DNA from: Pseudarthrobacter phenanthrenivorans Sphe3
GTDB lineage: Bacteria; Actinomycetota; Actinomycetes; Actinomycetales; Micrococcaceae
NCBI RefSeq assembly: GCF_000189535.1
Contig: NC_015146.1
Coordinates: 62,001 to 126,000, forward strand
DNA: 64,000 nucleotides
Reading direction: 5' to 3'
Part shown: positions 9,144-18,036 of the stretch, piece by piece
How the letters are laid out: each line of letters starts with the position of its first letter
Position numbering within the stretch: position 1 is the first letter of the stretch
Position numbers and translations under genes: made by a program
Notes under the pieces: generated by a model
What the model was told of the DNA's origin: nothing
Database searches by the model: none
What the model saw: only the letters and a program-made list of their open reading frames with translations

Positions 9144-9289
9144 TTCGACAACGAGATCCGCACCGTGATCTGCACGACCAACGCGATCGAGAGCATCAAC
9201 GCGCGCATCCGCCGGGCCGTGAATGCCCGTGGACATTTCCCCACCGAACTGAGGTGTACTACTGATGTGAGACACAGTTTGAAAGGATT

Positions 9290-9586
9290 GTGCTCATGTC
9301 TGCTCGACTTACCTATTCCGATGAGTTCAAGGCTGATGCCGTTGAGCTCGTGGTTTCATCTGGGCGTTCACCCGCCTCTGTCGCTCCGGAGCTCGGCATT
9401 TCCGTTACCGCGTTGAAACGCTGGGTGCGACTGTCCCGTGAAGGGCAAACGGAGGGCGGCGGCAAACCGGATGATCCGGTGGATCCTGCGAAATACAAGG
9501 CTTTGGAGGCACGGCTGCGCGAGCTGGAGAGGGAGAACGATTTCCTGAAAAAAGTTTCGGCGTTCTTCGCCAAAGAACAACGGTAG
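9290..9586 (+). CDS. IS3 OrfA (HTH protein), copy B
   Basis: A 98-residue OrfA (GTG 9290, or ATG 9296 giving 96 residues). An N-terminal helix-turn-helix (SPASVAPELGISVTALKRWV) is followed by a leucine-zipper-like stretch (LEARLRELERENDFLKK). OrfA provides DNA binding and the upstream part of the OrfAB fusion transposase. An A6G run at 9548-9554 lies near the end and OrfB is in the -1 frame, which fits programmed frameshifting as known for IS3 elements. The phase of the run is not the classical A-AAA-AAG, so the exact slip site is uncertain. Confidence 0.85.
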   Translation: MLMSARLTYSDEFKADAVELVVSSGRSPASVAPELGISVTALKRWVRLSREGQTEGGGKPDDPVDPAKYKALEARLRELERENDFLKKVSAFFAKEQR

Positions 9587-9591
9587 AGGAC

Positions 9592-10465
9592 TTGTACCGA
9601 GTTGTTCAGGAGAAGAACGCCGACTTCCCGGTGGCCTGGATGTGCCGTCAGCTTGGTCTCCCACGGGCCACGTATTACCGGTGGCTGGACGCCGCAGAAA
9701 CCCCGACCGCGCTCCGTCGCCGGGAGCTGACCGATCAGGTGAAGACCGTCTTCGATTCCTCCGACGGGATCTTCGGCCACCGCATGGTCCACACCAAATT
9801 GGCCGCCGCCGGCATCGAGGTTTCAGTGGGTACCGTGGCCGGGATTATGGCCGAGAACGGGTGGGTCGCCAAGCGGATGCGCGCCTTCAAGCGCACCACC
9901 ATCCCCTCAGATCCGGACAAGGTCTTCGCGGACCTCATCGGCCGGGACTTCACAGCAGAAGCACCCGGAACGCGCCTGGTCGGAGACATCACCTACCTGC
10001 GCACTGACGAGGGATGGCTCTACCTGGCCACCGTCATCGACCTGTGCACCCGCATGGTCGTCGGCTGGGCTATGGCTGAACACATGCGCGCTTCGCTGGT
10101 CACCGGGGCCCTGACGATGGCCAGAGACCGCGGCCATTTGAGTCCCAACGCGATTTTCCACAGTGATCATGGAACGCAGTACACGTCACGCGAAATGGGC
10201 GCCTGGTGCGCCGGGAATAACATCCGCCAATCCATGGGCGCCACCGGGGTGTGCTGGGATAATGCCGTGGCGGAATCGCTGTTCTCATCGCTGAAAAACG
10301 AGTTTTACCATCACCACCCGCCAGGACGCCAGACTGGCCACTATGCGCTACATCGAAGTGTTCTACAACCGCTGGCGGCCTCACACCAACAACGAAGGCC
10401 TGCGGCCGGCGACGGCTATGGCCAACTTCACAACCAGAAACCAACAGCTTCCCGCTGCTGCCTGA
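9592..10465 (+). pseudogene. IS3 OrfB transposase, copy B, 11-bp deletion
   Basis: The frame carries a normal IS3 integrase core (DITYL, HSDHGTQY, AVAESLFSSLKNE) up to EFYHHH. An 11-bp deletion at 10311-10317 then changes the C-terminal 50 or so residues (HHHPPGRQTGHYAL instead of the intact HHHSFTTRQDARLATMRY of copy C). Reading continues beyond the natural end into the neighbouring IS1380 remnant, giving a spurious 717-codon frame. The lost segment includes the family's conserved C-terminal tail. The protein is probably inactive. Confidence 0.85.
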
Positions 10466-10510
10466 CCGAAAAGAAACTACGCGACTGTCTCACATCCTTG
10501 ACACACCTCA

Positions 10511-11775
10511 GTGATGAGTTTCCGGCGGATGGTGCCGCTGCGTGCTTTGCCCAGGTCTGGGCCGGCGAGGGTGCCGATGGCGCGCGAGAGGTTGAAGGCG
10601 ATGGTCGCCAGGACCAGCCAGGCGGGTTTGGCGGTGAACTTTCCCGAGGGCAGGTGTGCCAGGGCACTGTCTTTGAGGTCCGCGTTGACCTGCTCAATGA
10701 TGGCGTGTTGGCGGTGGGTTTTATCTGCGGTGACGGTGTCCAGGTCGCTGGGGGTGAAGAAGGCGTGGAAGCGGTGGGTGTCGAACAGGGTCTGTTGCCC
10801 TTCGCCTGCTTTGGCGTTCAGTTCCGGGATCCTGCGCACGACCAGGCGTCCGTGGACGCGGTCGGCTTTCTTTCGGCCCACGAAGGCGGTGAAGGCGGTT
10901 TCGGCGACTTCCGCGGAGGAAATCCAGGCTCCGGTGGTTTCATCGCGGACCGCGTCGGTGTATTGGATTGTGGTCCAGTCCTTCTCGTTGATGGTGGCGA
11001 TGGCTCGTTTGACGGCCGGGTCCATCCTGGCGGTAATGGACACTTTCGCGCCTGCACGGTGGGCAGCGGCGACGACGGAGTGGCCGTAGAACGCACTGTC
11101 GGCACGCAGCAGGACCGGCCCGGTGGCATTCTTGCCGCGCAGCCGTTTCACGGTGGCAAGGATGTCCCCGGTGAACTTCCCGGCCCCGCGCGGGGAGCCG
11201 GCGCTTCCCTTGCGCAGCCTCGCGCCGATGATGACCGGCGCCGTGGTCGCGGTCGAGAGGATCCCGATCAGCGCGTTCAATCCCCGGACCCCGGAGTAAC
11301 CGTATCCGGAACCCTGTTTCCGGTAGCCGTGGACTTCTTTGATGGTGTCGTCGATATCGACCAAAGCGTAATCATCGATACCGGAGGCGATCGGGGCCAC
11401 GGTGGCGACGTTCACCAGCCACCGGGCGGCGAGGGCGTCGAGCTGGCGGACATGGCCGAAGGTGAACGCCCGCAGGAACGATCCCAAAGTCGAGGGGGCA
11501 TATGCACCGGCGAAGAGTTTCTTCATCCCGCCGTGCCGCAGCAAGGCCATGTCATCGATGGAATCGGCCCCGGCGACCATACCCGCGACCAGCGCAGTGA
11601 CCTTCAACCCTGCATTCGCGCCGAAGTATCCCGGCAGCGTCAGCCACTGATCAGCGAGTTCGCCAAGGCAGGTTTTCACCGCCAGCGCCATCGCCGGGAC
11701 CAGACCTGCGGCCGACACGAGGTTGGAATCATCGAACGCAGCTGACACGCGCGTGGATCTATGGAAAAGTTGCAC
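10511..11775 (-). pseudogene. IS1380-family transposase, C-terminally truncated by IS3 copy B
   Basis: The leftward frame from 11775 (MQLFHRSTRVSAAF) encodes about 421 residues of an IS1380-type DDE transposase. It has DDYALVDIDDTIKEVHGY with the first catalytic Asp, LLRADSAFYGHSVV with the second, and IIEQVNADLKDSALAHLP with the Glu. The last residues before 10511 are RRKLITE. The frame then runs into IS3 and stops there, so the usual C-terminal tail is missing. Loss of one element end should immobilise it. Confidence 0.85.
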
Positions 11776-11796
11776 TTACGAGATGCCTCTCGGATT

Positions 11797-11859
11797 GGTT
11801 AAACGGAGTTCTAGACAAACCCCATTTTTTCCGATTCGACAGGCATTCTCCGTTAAACC
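11797..11859. repeat. 12-bp perfect inverted repeat upstream of the IS1380 gene
   Basis: GGTTAAACGGAG (11797-11808) and CTCCGTTAAACC (11848-11859) form perfect arms around a 39-bp spacer. They lie just outside the start of the IS1380 transposase. They may be part of an element end or an operator, or a remnant of another insertion. The function is unknown. Confidence 0.6.
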
Positions 11860-11939
11860 GCCGCTACGACCTCAACCCGACCGGTGGATCGAGGCTTAGA
11901 GGCCGCGCACATGTAGGTCTTTGACCCCAGCGTCGCTGT

Positions 11940-12185
11940 GGACAAACCATCCTAGTGGTGTACCGCATTTGCACAGCGCCGTTGTGCTGCTCGTAAATGT
12001 CTTCCATGTAGGGAAGCGCTACTTCACGAAGCTCAGTATGCGCGTAGGCCAGGATCCCCAGCCGCCAGATTTGGCTGCCCATTTCGTAGCCACGGTCCCC
12101 AGCACCGGACCAGGGCTGAGTGCTCCTCCAGCTCCTGACCGATGCGGTGAACTGTGGTTAGAGGCAAGTTGTGGATCTGCGCGAT
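11940..12185 (-). pseudogene. IclR-family regulator remnant
   Basis: One leftward frame reads IAQIHNLPLTTVHRIGQELE, like an IclR winged-helix recognition region. After a frameshift near 12105 another reads RGYEMGSQIWRLGILAYAHT, ELREVALPYMEDIYEQHNGA and VQMRYT, like the start of the IclR effector domain. Both ends are missing. It lies just before the rightward transporter operon, so it may once have regulated that block. The rest of 11860-12560 shows no convincing gene. Confidence 0.55.
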
Positions 12186-12569
12186 ATGGAAGCAAGGGAC
12201 TGCCTGCGGTGCCTGGTATCGAATGTGCTCAATACAAGGGTGACCCGGCCGCTTGCCGATCTCGTCCTAGGTTCCTTCTCGGTCAAGTCGGCGATTTATC
12301 CCACTGCTTGAAGACTGGGGACTGCCCGAGTTATTGCTCCTTGACCTAGCCACCGAGTGCTCTCGAGCGCCGTGGCCCCGCCGACGGCTTATGGGGCGGA
12401 GTTCCACCTGAATGTTTTGATGTGGGCCAGTAGGGCGAGGGTGGCGGGACTACTGCAAAGGAGGGGCGCCAGCGAAGGACTCTGCTAAGCAGAACATCCA
12501 TCTGGACAGCGGGAAAGTGATGTGTTTCACTGAGACCACGGATCTGACACAAGGACGAGGGAGAACCGA

Positions 12570-13574
12570 ATGAGTTTTGAACAAATAGGCCGTCGCGGAT
12601 TCATCAAGATTACGGCCGCTGCTGGTGGGACTTTATTTCTCGGAGGGTTGACGGCCTGCAGCCAGGACGGGGGCGGCAGCGGTGGGGGTAAGGCGGGATA
12701 TTCGGGCGACGTAGCAATTACCGGTCTAGCCAGTCTTATCCACTCCGCCCCCTTCTTCATAGCTCAGTCTGAGGGTTATTACGAGGAGGAAGGGCTGACC
12801 CTCGAGCATATTCAGTTCCCCGGGGGGCTTGACACTGTTCGAGGGATCGAGTCGGGGATTGGTTTCGGTACGTCGTCCACTATTCCGGTCTTCATCGCGG
12901 CCGAGAAGGGTATGGACGTAAGAATCTTCGGTAACGTCTATACGGCGGCTTCTGTCGACTTCATTGCGTTGCCGGGCTCTCCAATCACTTCCATTGAGGA
13001 CGTGAGGGGCAAGAAAATAGCAGTGAGTACGCCGGGATCGAACTCCTCGTATTTTGCAGACCGCACGCTGCGGGCGGCAGGCATAATTCCCGGTAAGGAC
13101 GTGGAACTAATTAGCGTCGGCTCAGCGAGCGATTCCTGGACTGCCGTCTCCCAGAATGTCGTTGACGTGGCGTGGACGGCGTCGCCGCTCTCTGAGAAAA
13201 TCGCGTCGGAAAGCGGAGCAAAGGTGATCTGGCGTTCCCGCGACTATGTAACGGATTGGTCGGACACTTGTCTCGTGGCTACAGGATCGTTCATCGATGA
13301 AAATACTGATGCGCTGAAGGGTTGGGGCCGGGCTCTCAAGAAGGCGATGGACCTGATCACGAACGACCTGGAAAAGGCCGCCGAGGTCTACGGAAAGGCT
13401 ATCGGTTACAAGCCCGAGGTTGCACTCGAGGCGCTTAAGAACTCGCAGAATTTTTACAGCCTGGACTTTACTGATGCCCAGTTGGCCGCTGTGGTCGCCG
13501 CCGGTAAAGAACAAGGTCAAATCACGAAAGAACCTGACATGGATGCCATCGTTATGAGGAACTTCCTTTCATGA
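12570..13574 (+). CDS. NitT/TauT-type ABC transporter substrate-binding lipoprotein
   Basis: A 334-residue periplasmic-binding-type protein of the NMT1/TauA/SsuA class. The N-terminus carries a twin-arginine motif (GRRGFIK, residues 7-13), a hydrophobic stretch and a lipobox ending LTAC with Cys30. It should be exported folded by Tat and lipid-anchored outside the membrane. The mature part has the fold-type cues APFFIAQSEGYYEEEGL and GKKIAVSTPGSNSSYFADR. It captures a small organic solute for the permease pair encoded downstream. The stop overlaps the next ATG (ATGA), starting a tightly coupled four-gene operon. The ligand is not readable from sequence; the neighbouring aromatic pathway suggests an aromatic acid or amide. 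Confidence 0.85.
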   Translation: MSFEQIGRRGFIKITAAAGGTLFLGGLTACSQDGGGSGGGKAGYSGDVAITGLASLIHSAPFFIAQSEGYYEEEGLTLEHIQFPGGLDTVRGIESGIGFGTSSTIPVFIAAEKGMDVRIFGNVYTAASVDFIALPGSPITSIEDVRGKKIAVSTPGSNSSYFADRTLRAAGIIPGKDVELISVGSASDSWTAVSQNVVDVAWTASPLSEKIASESGAKVIWRSRDYVTDWSDTCLVATGSFIDENTDALKGWGRALKKAMDLITNDLEKAAEVYGKAIGYKPEVALEALKNSQNFYSLDFTDAQLAAVVAAGKEQGQITKEPDMDAIVMRNFLS

Positions 13575-14398
13575 GCCAAATATTTCCGATCGATACAGTG
13601 GGGCATGACAGTGATGTCGTTTTCGACAATATTGGGATGACTTTCGGTACCAAGACGGGAGTTACCCAAGCAGTCGCTAATGTTTCGGGAGTTATACCGG
13701 AGGGGAAGTTTGTTTCCGTCATCGGTCCCAGTGGCTGCGGGAAAAGTACGTTGCTTGACATGGTCGGAGGCCTGCTCAAGCCCACCAAGGGCACGGTCAG
13801 CATCAACGGTGAGACTGTGACAGGTCCCCGGCGGGACACTGCGATGGTATTTCAAGAGGACTCCACCCTGCACTGGCGCACGGTACTGGACAATGTCGCT
13901 TTCGGCCTTGAGGTCAAAGGCGTTCCGAAAGCTGAGCGCTACGAGAGTGCACGCCGAATGATTGAACTTGTTGGGCTCAGCGGTTTTGAGGACCACCGGC
14001 CGGGCCAGCTTTCCGGTGGAATGAAGCAGCGTGTTGCTATTGCCCGGGCTTTGGCAATGGAGCCGCGCGTCCTTCTTATGGATGAGCCCTTCGGCGCTCT
14101 GGACCAGCAGACCAGGCAATTCATCGGTCGGGAATTGCTGCGCATCTGGGAGAAAACACGCAATCGCGTGCTGTTCATTACCCACGATATCCAGGAAGCC
14201 GTTTACCTCTCCGATGAGGTCTGGGTCATGTCAGCAAGGCCCTCCGTCGTCAAGGAAGTGGTAACCATCGATCTTCCGCGGCCACGACCAGAAGGAACAC
14301 ACACGCTGCCCAGGTTCCGTGAATTGGAAGACCATCTGTGGGAGCTGGTGAAGGTTGAGGCTGAGAAGACGCTGGGACCAGGGGCGCGGTTGGCGTGA
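13571..14398 (+). CDS. ABC transporter ATP-binding protein (NitT/TauT type)
   Basis: A 275-residue ATPase. Walker A is GPSGCGKS, the signature is [15 protein letters not shown], and Walker B is [12 protein letters not shown]. The downstream switch His is in [16 protein letters not shown]. It energises import of the solute bound by the lipoprotein at 12570. It overlaps the binding-protein gene by 4 nt and the first permease gene by 4 nt (GTGA), so the cistrons are translationally coupled. Length and motif order are normal for SsuB/TauB proteins. Confidence 0.92.
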   Translation: MSQIFPIDTVGHDSDVVFDNIGMTFGTKTGVTQAVANVSGVIPEGKFVSVIGPSGCGKSTLLDMVGGLLKPTKGTVSINGETVTGPRRDTAMVFQEDSTLHWRTVLDNVAFGLEVKGVPKAERYESARRMIELVGLSGFEDHRPGQLSGGMKQRVAIARALAMEPRVLLMDEPFGALDQQTRQFIGRELLRIWEKTRNRVLFITHDIQEAVYLSDEVWVMSARPSVVKEVVTIDLPRPRPEGTHTLPRFRELEDHLWELVKVEAEKTLGPGARLA

Positions 14399-15195
14399 AC
14401 GTTATGGAAAAGCCCCCGGCTGTGCAGGAGAAGCAAAAAGCAGCTCTTGTACCGCGTGCATCGCTAGTGCGCTGGGCGATTATTGTGGCGATTGTTGCCG
14501 TTCTTGAATTCACCACCAGAACAGGCATGGTGAGCCAGTCGCTGATGGTGCCACCATCGGAAATCCTGATTCGGCTGGCCGAGATCGTCCCCACGGACAG
14601 GTTTGGCCAGGATGTTGCCCGGACTCTGACTACCATCCTGGTGTCGTTCACCATCGGACTTGTACTGGGAGTCCCGCTTGGGATCTTCTTATGGCGGGTA
14701 CCGGCTGCGGGGCGCATCCTTGAGCCATTTATCGTGACCGGCTATGCAATGCCCACTTTGTTGTTCTATCCGGTTCTTCTGGCCATGATGGGACTCAATG
14801 CGGGACCAATCATTGTTATAGCTGCGTCGATGTCCCTGATTCCAATCGCATTGACCACGATGGTTGCCTTGAATGCAATCAAGCCGATTCTTCATAAGCT
14901 CGCAAATTCCGTCAGCGCCTCCCCGCGGCAGTATTACTTAAAGGTTCTTTTTCCGGCCGCGACGCCACTGATTTTTCCGGGCGTGAAGCTCGGATTTATC
15001 TACGCCGTGATCGGCACCGTTGCCATGGAGTTTATTCTCGCGTCCCAAGGAGTTGGTTTCCGGGCCGGCTTCTACTACCGGGAACTTAATACCGCTGACA
15101 TGTGGGCCTATATCGCTGTCGTCATTGTCCTGAGTGTGTTGGTGAACAGCGTGCTTACTTGGCTGGAGAAACGCATTAGAAGGGACATGCTGTGA
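14395..15195 (+). CDS. ABC transporter permease (NitT/TauT type), subunit 1
   Basis: A 266-residue integral membrane protein with about six hydrophobic segments. The EAA-like loop of binding-protein-dependent permeases lies near residues 160-190 (LANSVSASPRQYYLKVLFPA). The start is GTG 14395, overlapping the ATPase stop. It pairs with the second permease at 15192 to form the pore. Two different permease genes next to one ATPase gene imply a heterodimeric channel, whereas most TauC/SsuC systems have one permease gene. Confidence 0.88.
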   Translation: MNVMEKPPAVQEKQKAALVPRASLVRWAIIVAIVAVLEFTTRTGMVSQSLMVPPSEILIRLAEIVPTDRFGQDVARTLTTILVSFTIGLVLGVPLGIFLWRVPAAGRILEPFIVTGYAMPTLLFYPVLLAMMGLNAGPIIVIAASMSLIPIALTTMVALNAIKPILHKLANSVSASPRQYYLKVLFPAATPLIFPGVKLGFIYAVIGTVAMEFILASQGVGFRAGFYYRELNTADMWAYIAVVIVLSVLVNSVLTWLEKRIRRDML

Positions 15196-15986
15196 GTACC
15201 GATGTAACGATTCCCTCGGGAATTATCACTCAGCAGACGGCGGACAGAGTCAGGGTCATCCGAGACAACGTATGGCGCGCTGCCGTGTTGGTGGCTTTGG
15301 TACTCCTCTGGGCGTTGCTGTCTACCATGAGTGACCTCGTCGCTTCACCCGCGGATTCGCTTGATGCCCTGGCGGAACGTTTCGCCGATGGCTCCATCTA
15401 CCGGCACCTCAATGCCACTCTGCAGGCAGTGGCTATCGGGTTCCTTATTGCCGCTGCCATAGGCTTTCCGTTGGGCTACGGCATCGGGCGGAGCAAGTTT
15501 CTCGGTGCTGTATTCGACCCCCTCGTCGCAGGCGCCTTCGCCATCCCGCGCGTAATCTTCTTTCCCATTCTTCTGCAGATTTTTGGAGTGGGCGTCGGAG
15601 CGCAGTCTGCAATGGCGGCACTGGCCGCGGTATTTCCCATCATGGTCTCGACAACCGCAGGCGTCCGTGCCATCAACCCGCTTCTGCCTAAGCTGGCACG
15701 CTCGCTTAGCCTGTCCCCGCTGCAGACCGTGACCAAGATATACATCCCGGCCATGGCACCCTCGCTCATGGTGGGCATCCGTATCGGCTTCAGCATCGCG
15801 TTCATCAACGTGATCATCGCGGAATTCTTCGCTGCTCGTGCCGGACTTGGACTCTTGGCGCTGCGCGCCTACGGCATGCTGGACCTGCCGACAATGTACG
15901 GCATCATCGTGCTCCTTGCTGCAATCGCCCTGGCCGGGAACCTGGTGCTGTGGGCAGTCGAACGACGGCTGGGCAACAAGCTTTAG
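15192..15986 (+). CDS. ABC transporter permease (NitT/TauT type), subunit 2
   Basis: A 264-residue membrane protein, paralogous to subunit 1. Its EAA-like loop is [20 protein letters not shown]. The GTG start at 15192 overlaps the previous stop (GTGA). It completes the membrane domain of the importer encoded from 12570. A 74-bp gap then separates it from the amidohydrolase gene, which has its own ribosome-binding site, so the operon probably continues. Confidence 0.88.
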   Translation: MSTDVTIPSGIITQQTADRVRVIRDNVWRAAVLVALVLLWALLSTMSDLVASPADSLDALAERFADGSIYRHLNATLQAVAIGFLIAAAIGFPLGYGIGRSKFLGAVFDPLVAGAFAIPRVIFFPILLQIFGVGVGAQSAMAALAAVFPIMVSTTAGVRAINPLLPKLARSLSLSPLQTVTKIYIPAMAPSLMVGIRIGFSIAFINVIIAEFFAARAGLGLLALRAYGMLDLPTMYGIIVLLAAIALAGNLVLWAVERRLGNKL

Positions 15987-16060
15987 CCCTTCGCCCAGGG
16001 GGCCTGTACGCCCGCACATGCGGGTGTCTGACAACTGAACGGTCTAAGAAAGAGGAAAGC

Positions 16061-16717
16061 ATGTCCGCGACTGCCGCCCGAGAGGAATACCAGAAGTTAA
16101 GGTCTCAGTTCAAAGAAAAAGGACTGGGCGGGAGGATCGGCTTCGGAAGCCGGCCGGCGCTTTTGGTGATTGACATGATCCGCGGATTCACGGATTCGAG
16201 ATCCCCATTGGCCGGGGATCTTGACGAACAGCTTGAAGCGACTCAGGAACTTCTCGCCAGGGCTCGGGCCGCGACCGTCCCGGTGATCTTTTCGACAGTT
16301 GCTTACGATGCTGACCTGCAGGAAGCCGGCAAGTGGATCCAAAAAATTCCGTCCAATAGCTGGCTGATTGAAGGAAGCGAATGGGTGGAGCTTGACGATA
16401 GGCTCGACCGTCAAAGCAATGAGATGCTGCTCGTGAAGAAGTACGCATCCTGCTTTTTTGGTACTGACCTTGCCGCGCGACTTGTGTCTAGGGGTATCGA
16501 TACGTTGCTCATTGTTGGCTGTACCACCAGCGGATGCGTCCGGGCCACGGCCGTGGATTCCTGTTCCTATGGATTCCACACCGTTGTGGTCGAAGAGGGG
16601 GTCGGTGACCGAGCCGAACTGCCGCACCTCGCCAGCCTTTTCGACATCGATAACAAATACGGCGATGTTGTTGGCCTGGAGGAGGCAAACACCTATCTCG
16701 AGCATGTGCGCGGTTAG
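16061..16717 (+). CDS. Isochorismatase-fold cysteine hydrolase (N-carbamoylsarcosine amidase-like)
   Basis: A 218-residue cysteine hydrolase. The catalytic triad of the family is visible: Asp38 ([10 protein letters not shown]), Lys126/127 (LLVKKYAS) and Cys159 ([15 protein letters not shown]). A cis-peptide-type GCTTSG precedes the nucleophile. Enzymes of this group hydrolyse amide or carbamoyl C-N bonds, for example N-carbamoylsarcosine amidase, maleamate amidohydrolase or biuret hydrolase. The start is ATG 16061 with AGAGGAAA upstream. Its place between an importer and an MFS transporter suggests that the imported compound carries an amide or carbamoyl group removed here. That substrate is inference. 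Confidence 0.82.
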   Translation: MSATAAREEYQKLRSQFKEKGLGGRIGFGSRPALLVIDMIRGFTDSRSPLAGDLDEQLEATQELLARARAATVPVIFSTVAYDADLQEAGKWIQKIPSNSWLIEGSEWVELDDRLDRQSNEMLLVKKYASCFFGTDLAARLVSRGIDTLLIVGCTTSGCVRATAVDSCSYGFHTVVVEEGVGDRAELPHLASLFDIDNKYGDVVGLEEANTYLEHVRG

Positions 16718-16779
16718 GAGCAAGGCGCCAAAGAGGCCGGCATGCCAGCGCTCAAACCGCACGCGGACGCAATAGCGGC

Positions 16780-18036
16780 ATGCCATCGCCCAGCGAAGGC
16801 CAGATCCTGGGATCGTCAAGGACTGACAGATTCCTGAGCATTATCGCAACGGTATTGTTCTCGTTCGCCCTAGGAACCCTGGCAGTGATCGTACCGATAC
16901 TGGCGATGGCTGCAGGATACGGCACGGTCGAGGTCGGAATGATTGTTGCACTGGCGGCTGTTTCGCAGTTGGTGACGCGCGTATTTCTGGGCGCGCTGAT
17001 GCGCAGGGTTCCAGATAAGACGCTCCTGGCGTATGCGGCGCTCATGATCGCGGTCTCCTGCGCCCTTATCGCGGTGTCGCATGCGCTGGCGGTTTTCGTT
17101 GTGTCACAGCTGGTCCAGGGTTCGGCTCGTGCCTTGTTCTGGACCAGCAGCCAGACGCACGCTGTCCGCACGTCTAGCTCGTCCGTTAAGGGATTGACTG
17201 ATGTCAATCTCGCCGCGGGGTTGGGAGCCCTGATGGGGCCTGCACTTGCCGGTTATCTATGGGAAGTTTCTGCCCCGCTGCCGCTGATAGTGGCGTCAGT
17301 GGCCGGAACGGCGGCCGTCATTCCCGTAGTCCTTCTAAAAAAACTTCCGGTATTTGCTCCGGACCATTCCAACGATGGAATTTTCGCTGGAGGGCTTTGG
17401 CGGCGGCCGGGGGTTGATGCCGCCTGCTGGATGAACGCTGGAGCGGGTGCCTGGAAGAGCCTCTTGGACTCCTACGTTCCCATCGTGCTTTCCTTCGCCG
17501 GACAATCGGTCACTGTCATTGGCATCTTGGTGTCCCTAGCCAACTCGGCCGTTCTGGCCGGAAGTCTGTGCGGAAGCTGGCTGCGCAAAAGTGGAAACAG
17601 GATCTCCCTTCTCACGGGCCTCCTGACCGCGGGGGTTGGTTTGGCTGCGGCGGGGCCACTGGCCGGCGTGGCAGTAGCCGCCGCCGTCGCCCTTACTGTA
17701 TCTGGCGTTGGTGCTGGGATTCTTCAAACTGTCGGGCCGGCGATAGCTGCCGATGAAGTCCATCCCGAAGATCGCGGGGATGCACTTGCGCTAACCGGCA
17801 CCGTGCGGGCGGCGGCGCTCTTTCTTACACCGTGCGTGATGGCCCTGCTGGTCAGCGTGATCCCGGTTGCCGCAGCGCTGGTCACGGCCGGTGTCCTTAT
17901 CACCCTTCCGGCAGCGAGGGGTAACCCCAGAAAAGATCTCCCCAAGCAATCCCGGCCACCGCAATCCGCTCCGGGCAGGCCACGCCAACAAGATCAGCTG
18001 GAAGCTCCACAGAAAGAGGTATCCGATGACAACTAA
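16780..18036 (+). CDS. MFS transporter
   Basis: A 418-residue protein with about twelve hydrophobic segments in two halves and the MFS motif-A-like loop GALMRRVPDK after the second helix. The C-terminal 40 residues are polar, rich in Pro, Gln and Lys. It may import the aromatic substrate or export a product or inhibitor. The gene starts 63 bp after the amidohydrolase gene and overlaps the aldo/keto reductase gene by 11 nt. Direction of transport and substrate cannot be told. Confidence 0.85.
   Translation: MPSPSEGQILGSSRTDRFLSIIATVLFSFALGTLAVIVPILAMAAGYGTVEVGMIVALAAVSQLVTRVFLGALMRRVPDKTLLAYAALMIAVSCALIAVSHALAVFVVSQLVQGSARALFWTSSQTHAVRTSSSSVKGLTDVNLAAGLGALMGPALAGYLWEVSAPLPLIVASVAGTAAVIPVVLLKKLPVFAPDHSNDGIFAGGLWRRPGVDAACWMNAGAGAWKSLLDSYVPIVLSFAGQSVTVIGILVSLANSAVLAGSLCGSWLRKSGNRISLLTGLLTAGVGLAAAGPLAGVAVAAAVALTVSGVGAGILQTVGPAIAADEVHPEDRGDALALTGTVRAAALFLTPCVMALLVSVIPVAAALVTAGVLITLPAARGNPRKDLPKQSRPPQSAPGRPRQQDQLEAPQKEVSDDN

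Larger units (their letters stand above)
6337..9249 (+). mobile_element. IS256-family element, interrupted by IS1182 and truncated by IS3 copy B
   Basis: The transposase frame starts with GTG 6385 after GAAGGAG. It shows IS256 hallmarks: the GELDDHLGYDKHD region, VFIDCVNVKIRDGQ with the first catalytic Asp, CDGLKGLPDAI with the second, and VVQTCIVHLLRNS. It is interrupted at 7403 by an IS1182 element and resumes at 9144 with DNEIRTVICTTNAIESINARI, which carries the catalytic Glu. It is then cut at 9249 by IS3 copy B; the last part and the right end are absent. Removing 7403-9143 and one TTCG copy restores the frame across the joint (QFDNEIR). The left end lies near 6337, but its exact terminal repeat could not be matched because the right end is lost. 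Confidence 0.85.
9250..10510 (+). mobile_element. IS3-family element, copy B, full ends, orfB frameshifted
   Basis: A 1261-bp element with imperfect terminal repeats (left TGAGGTGTACTACTGATGTG, right TGAGGTGTGTCAAGGATGTG). The flanks differ (AAC left, GTG right), so there is no 3-bp target duplication. The left side is IS256 and the right side is a truncated IS1380 transposase. This places copy B at a recombination or deletion joint. OrfB carries the 11-bp deletion shared with copies A and D. Confidence 0.9.

Noticed and set aside
9592..11745. 717-codon open frame starting in IS3 orfB
   Set aside because: The frame shifts at the 11-bp deletion, passes the natural stop and then runs antisense to the IS1380 transposase.
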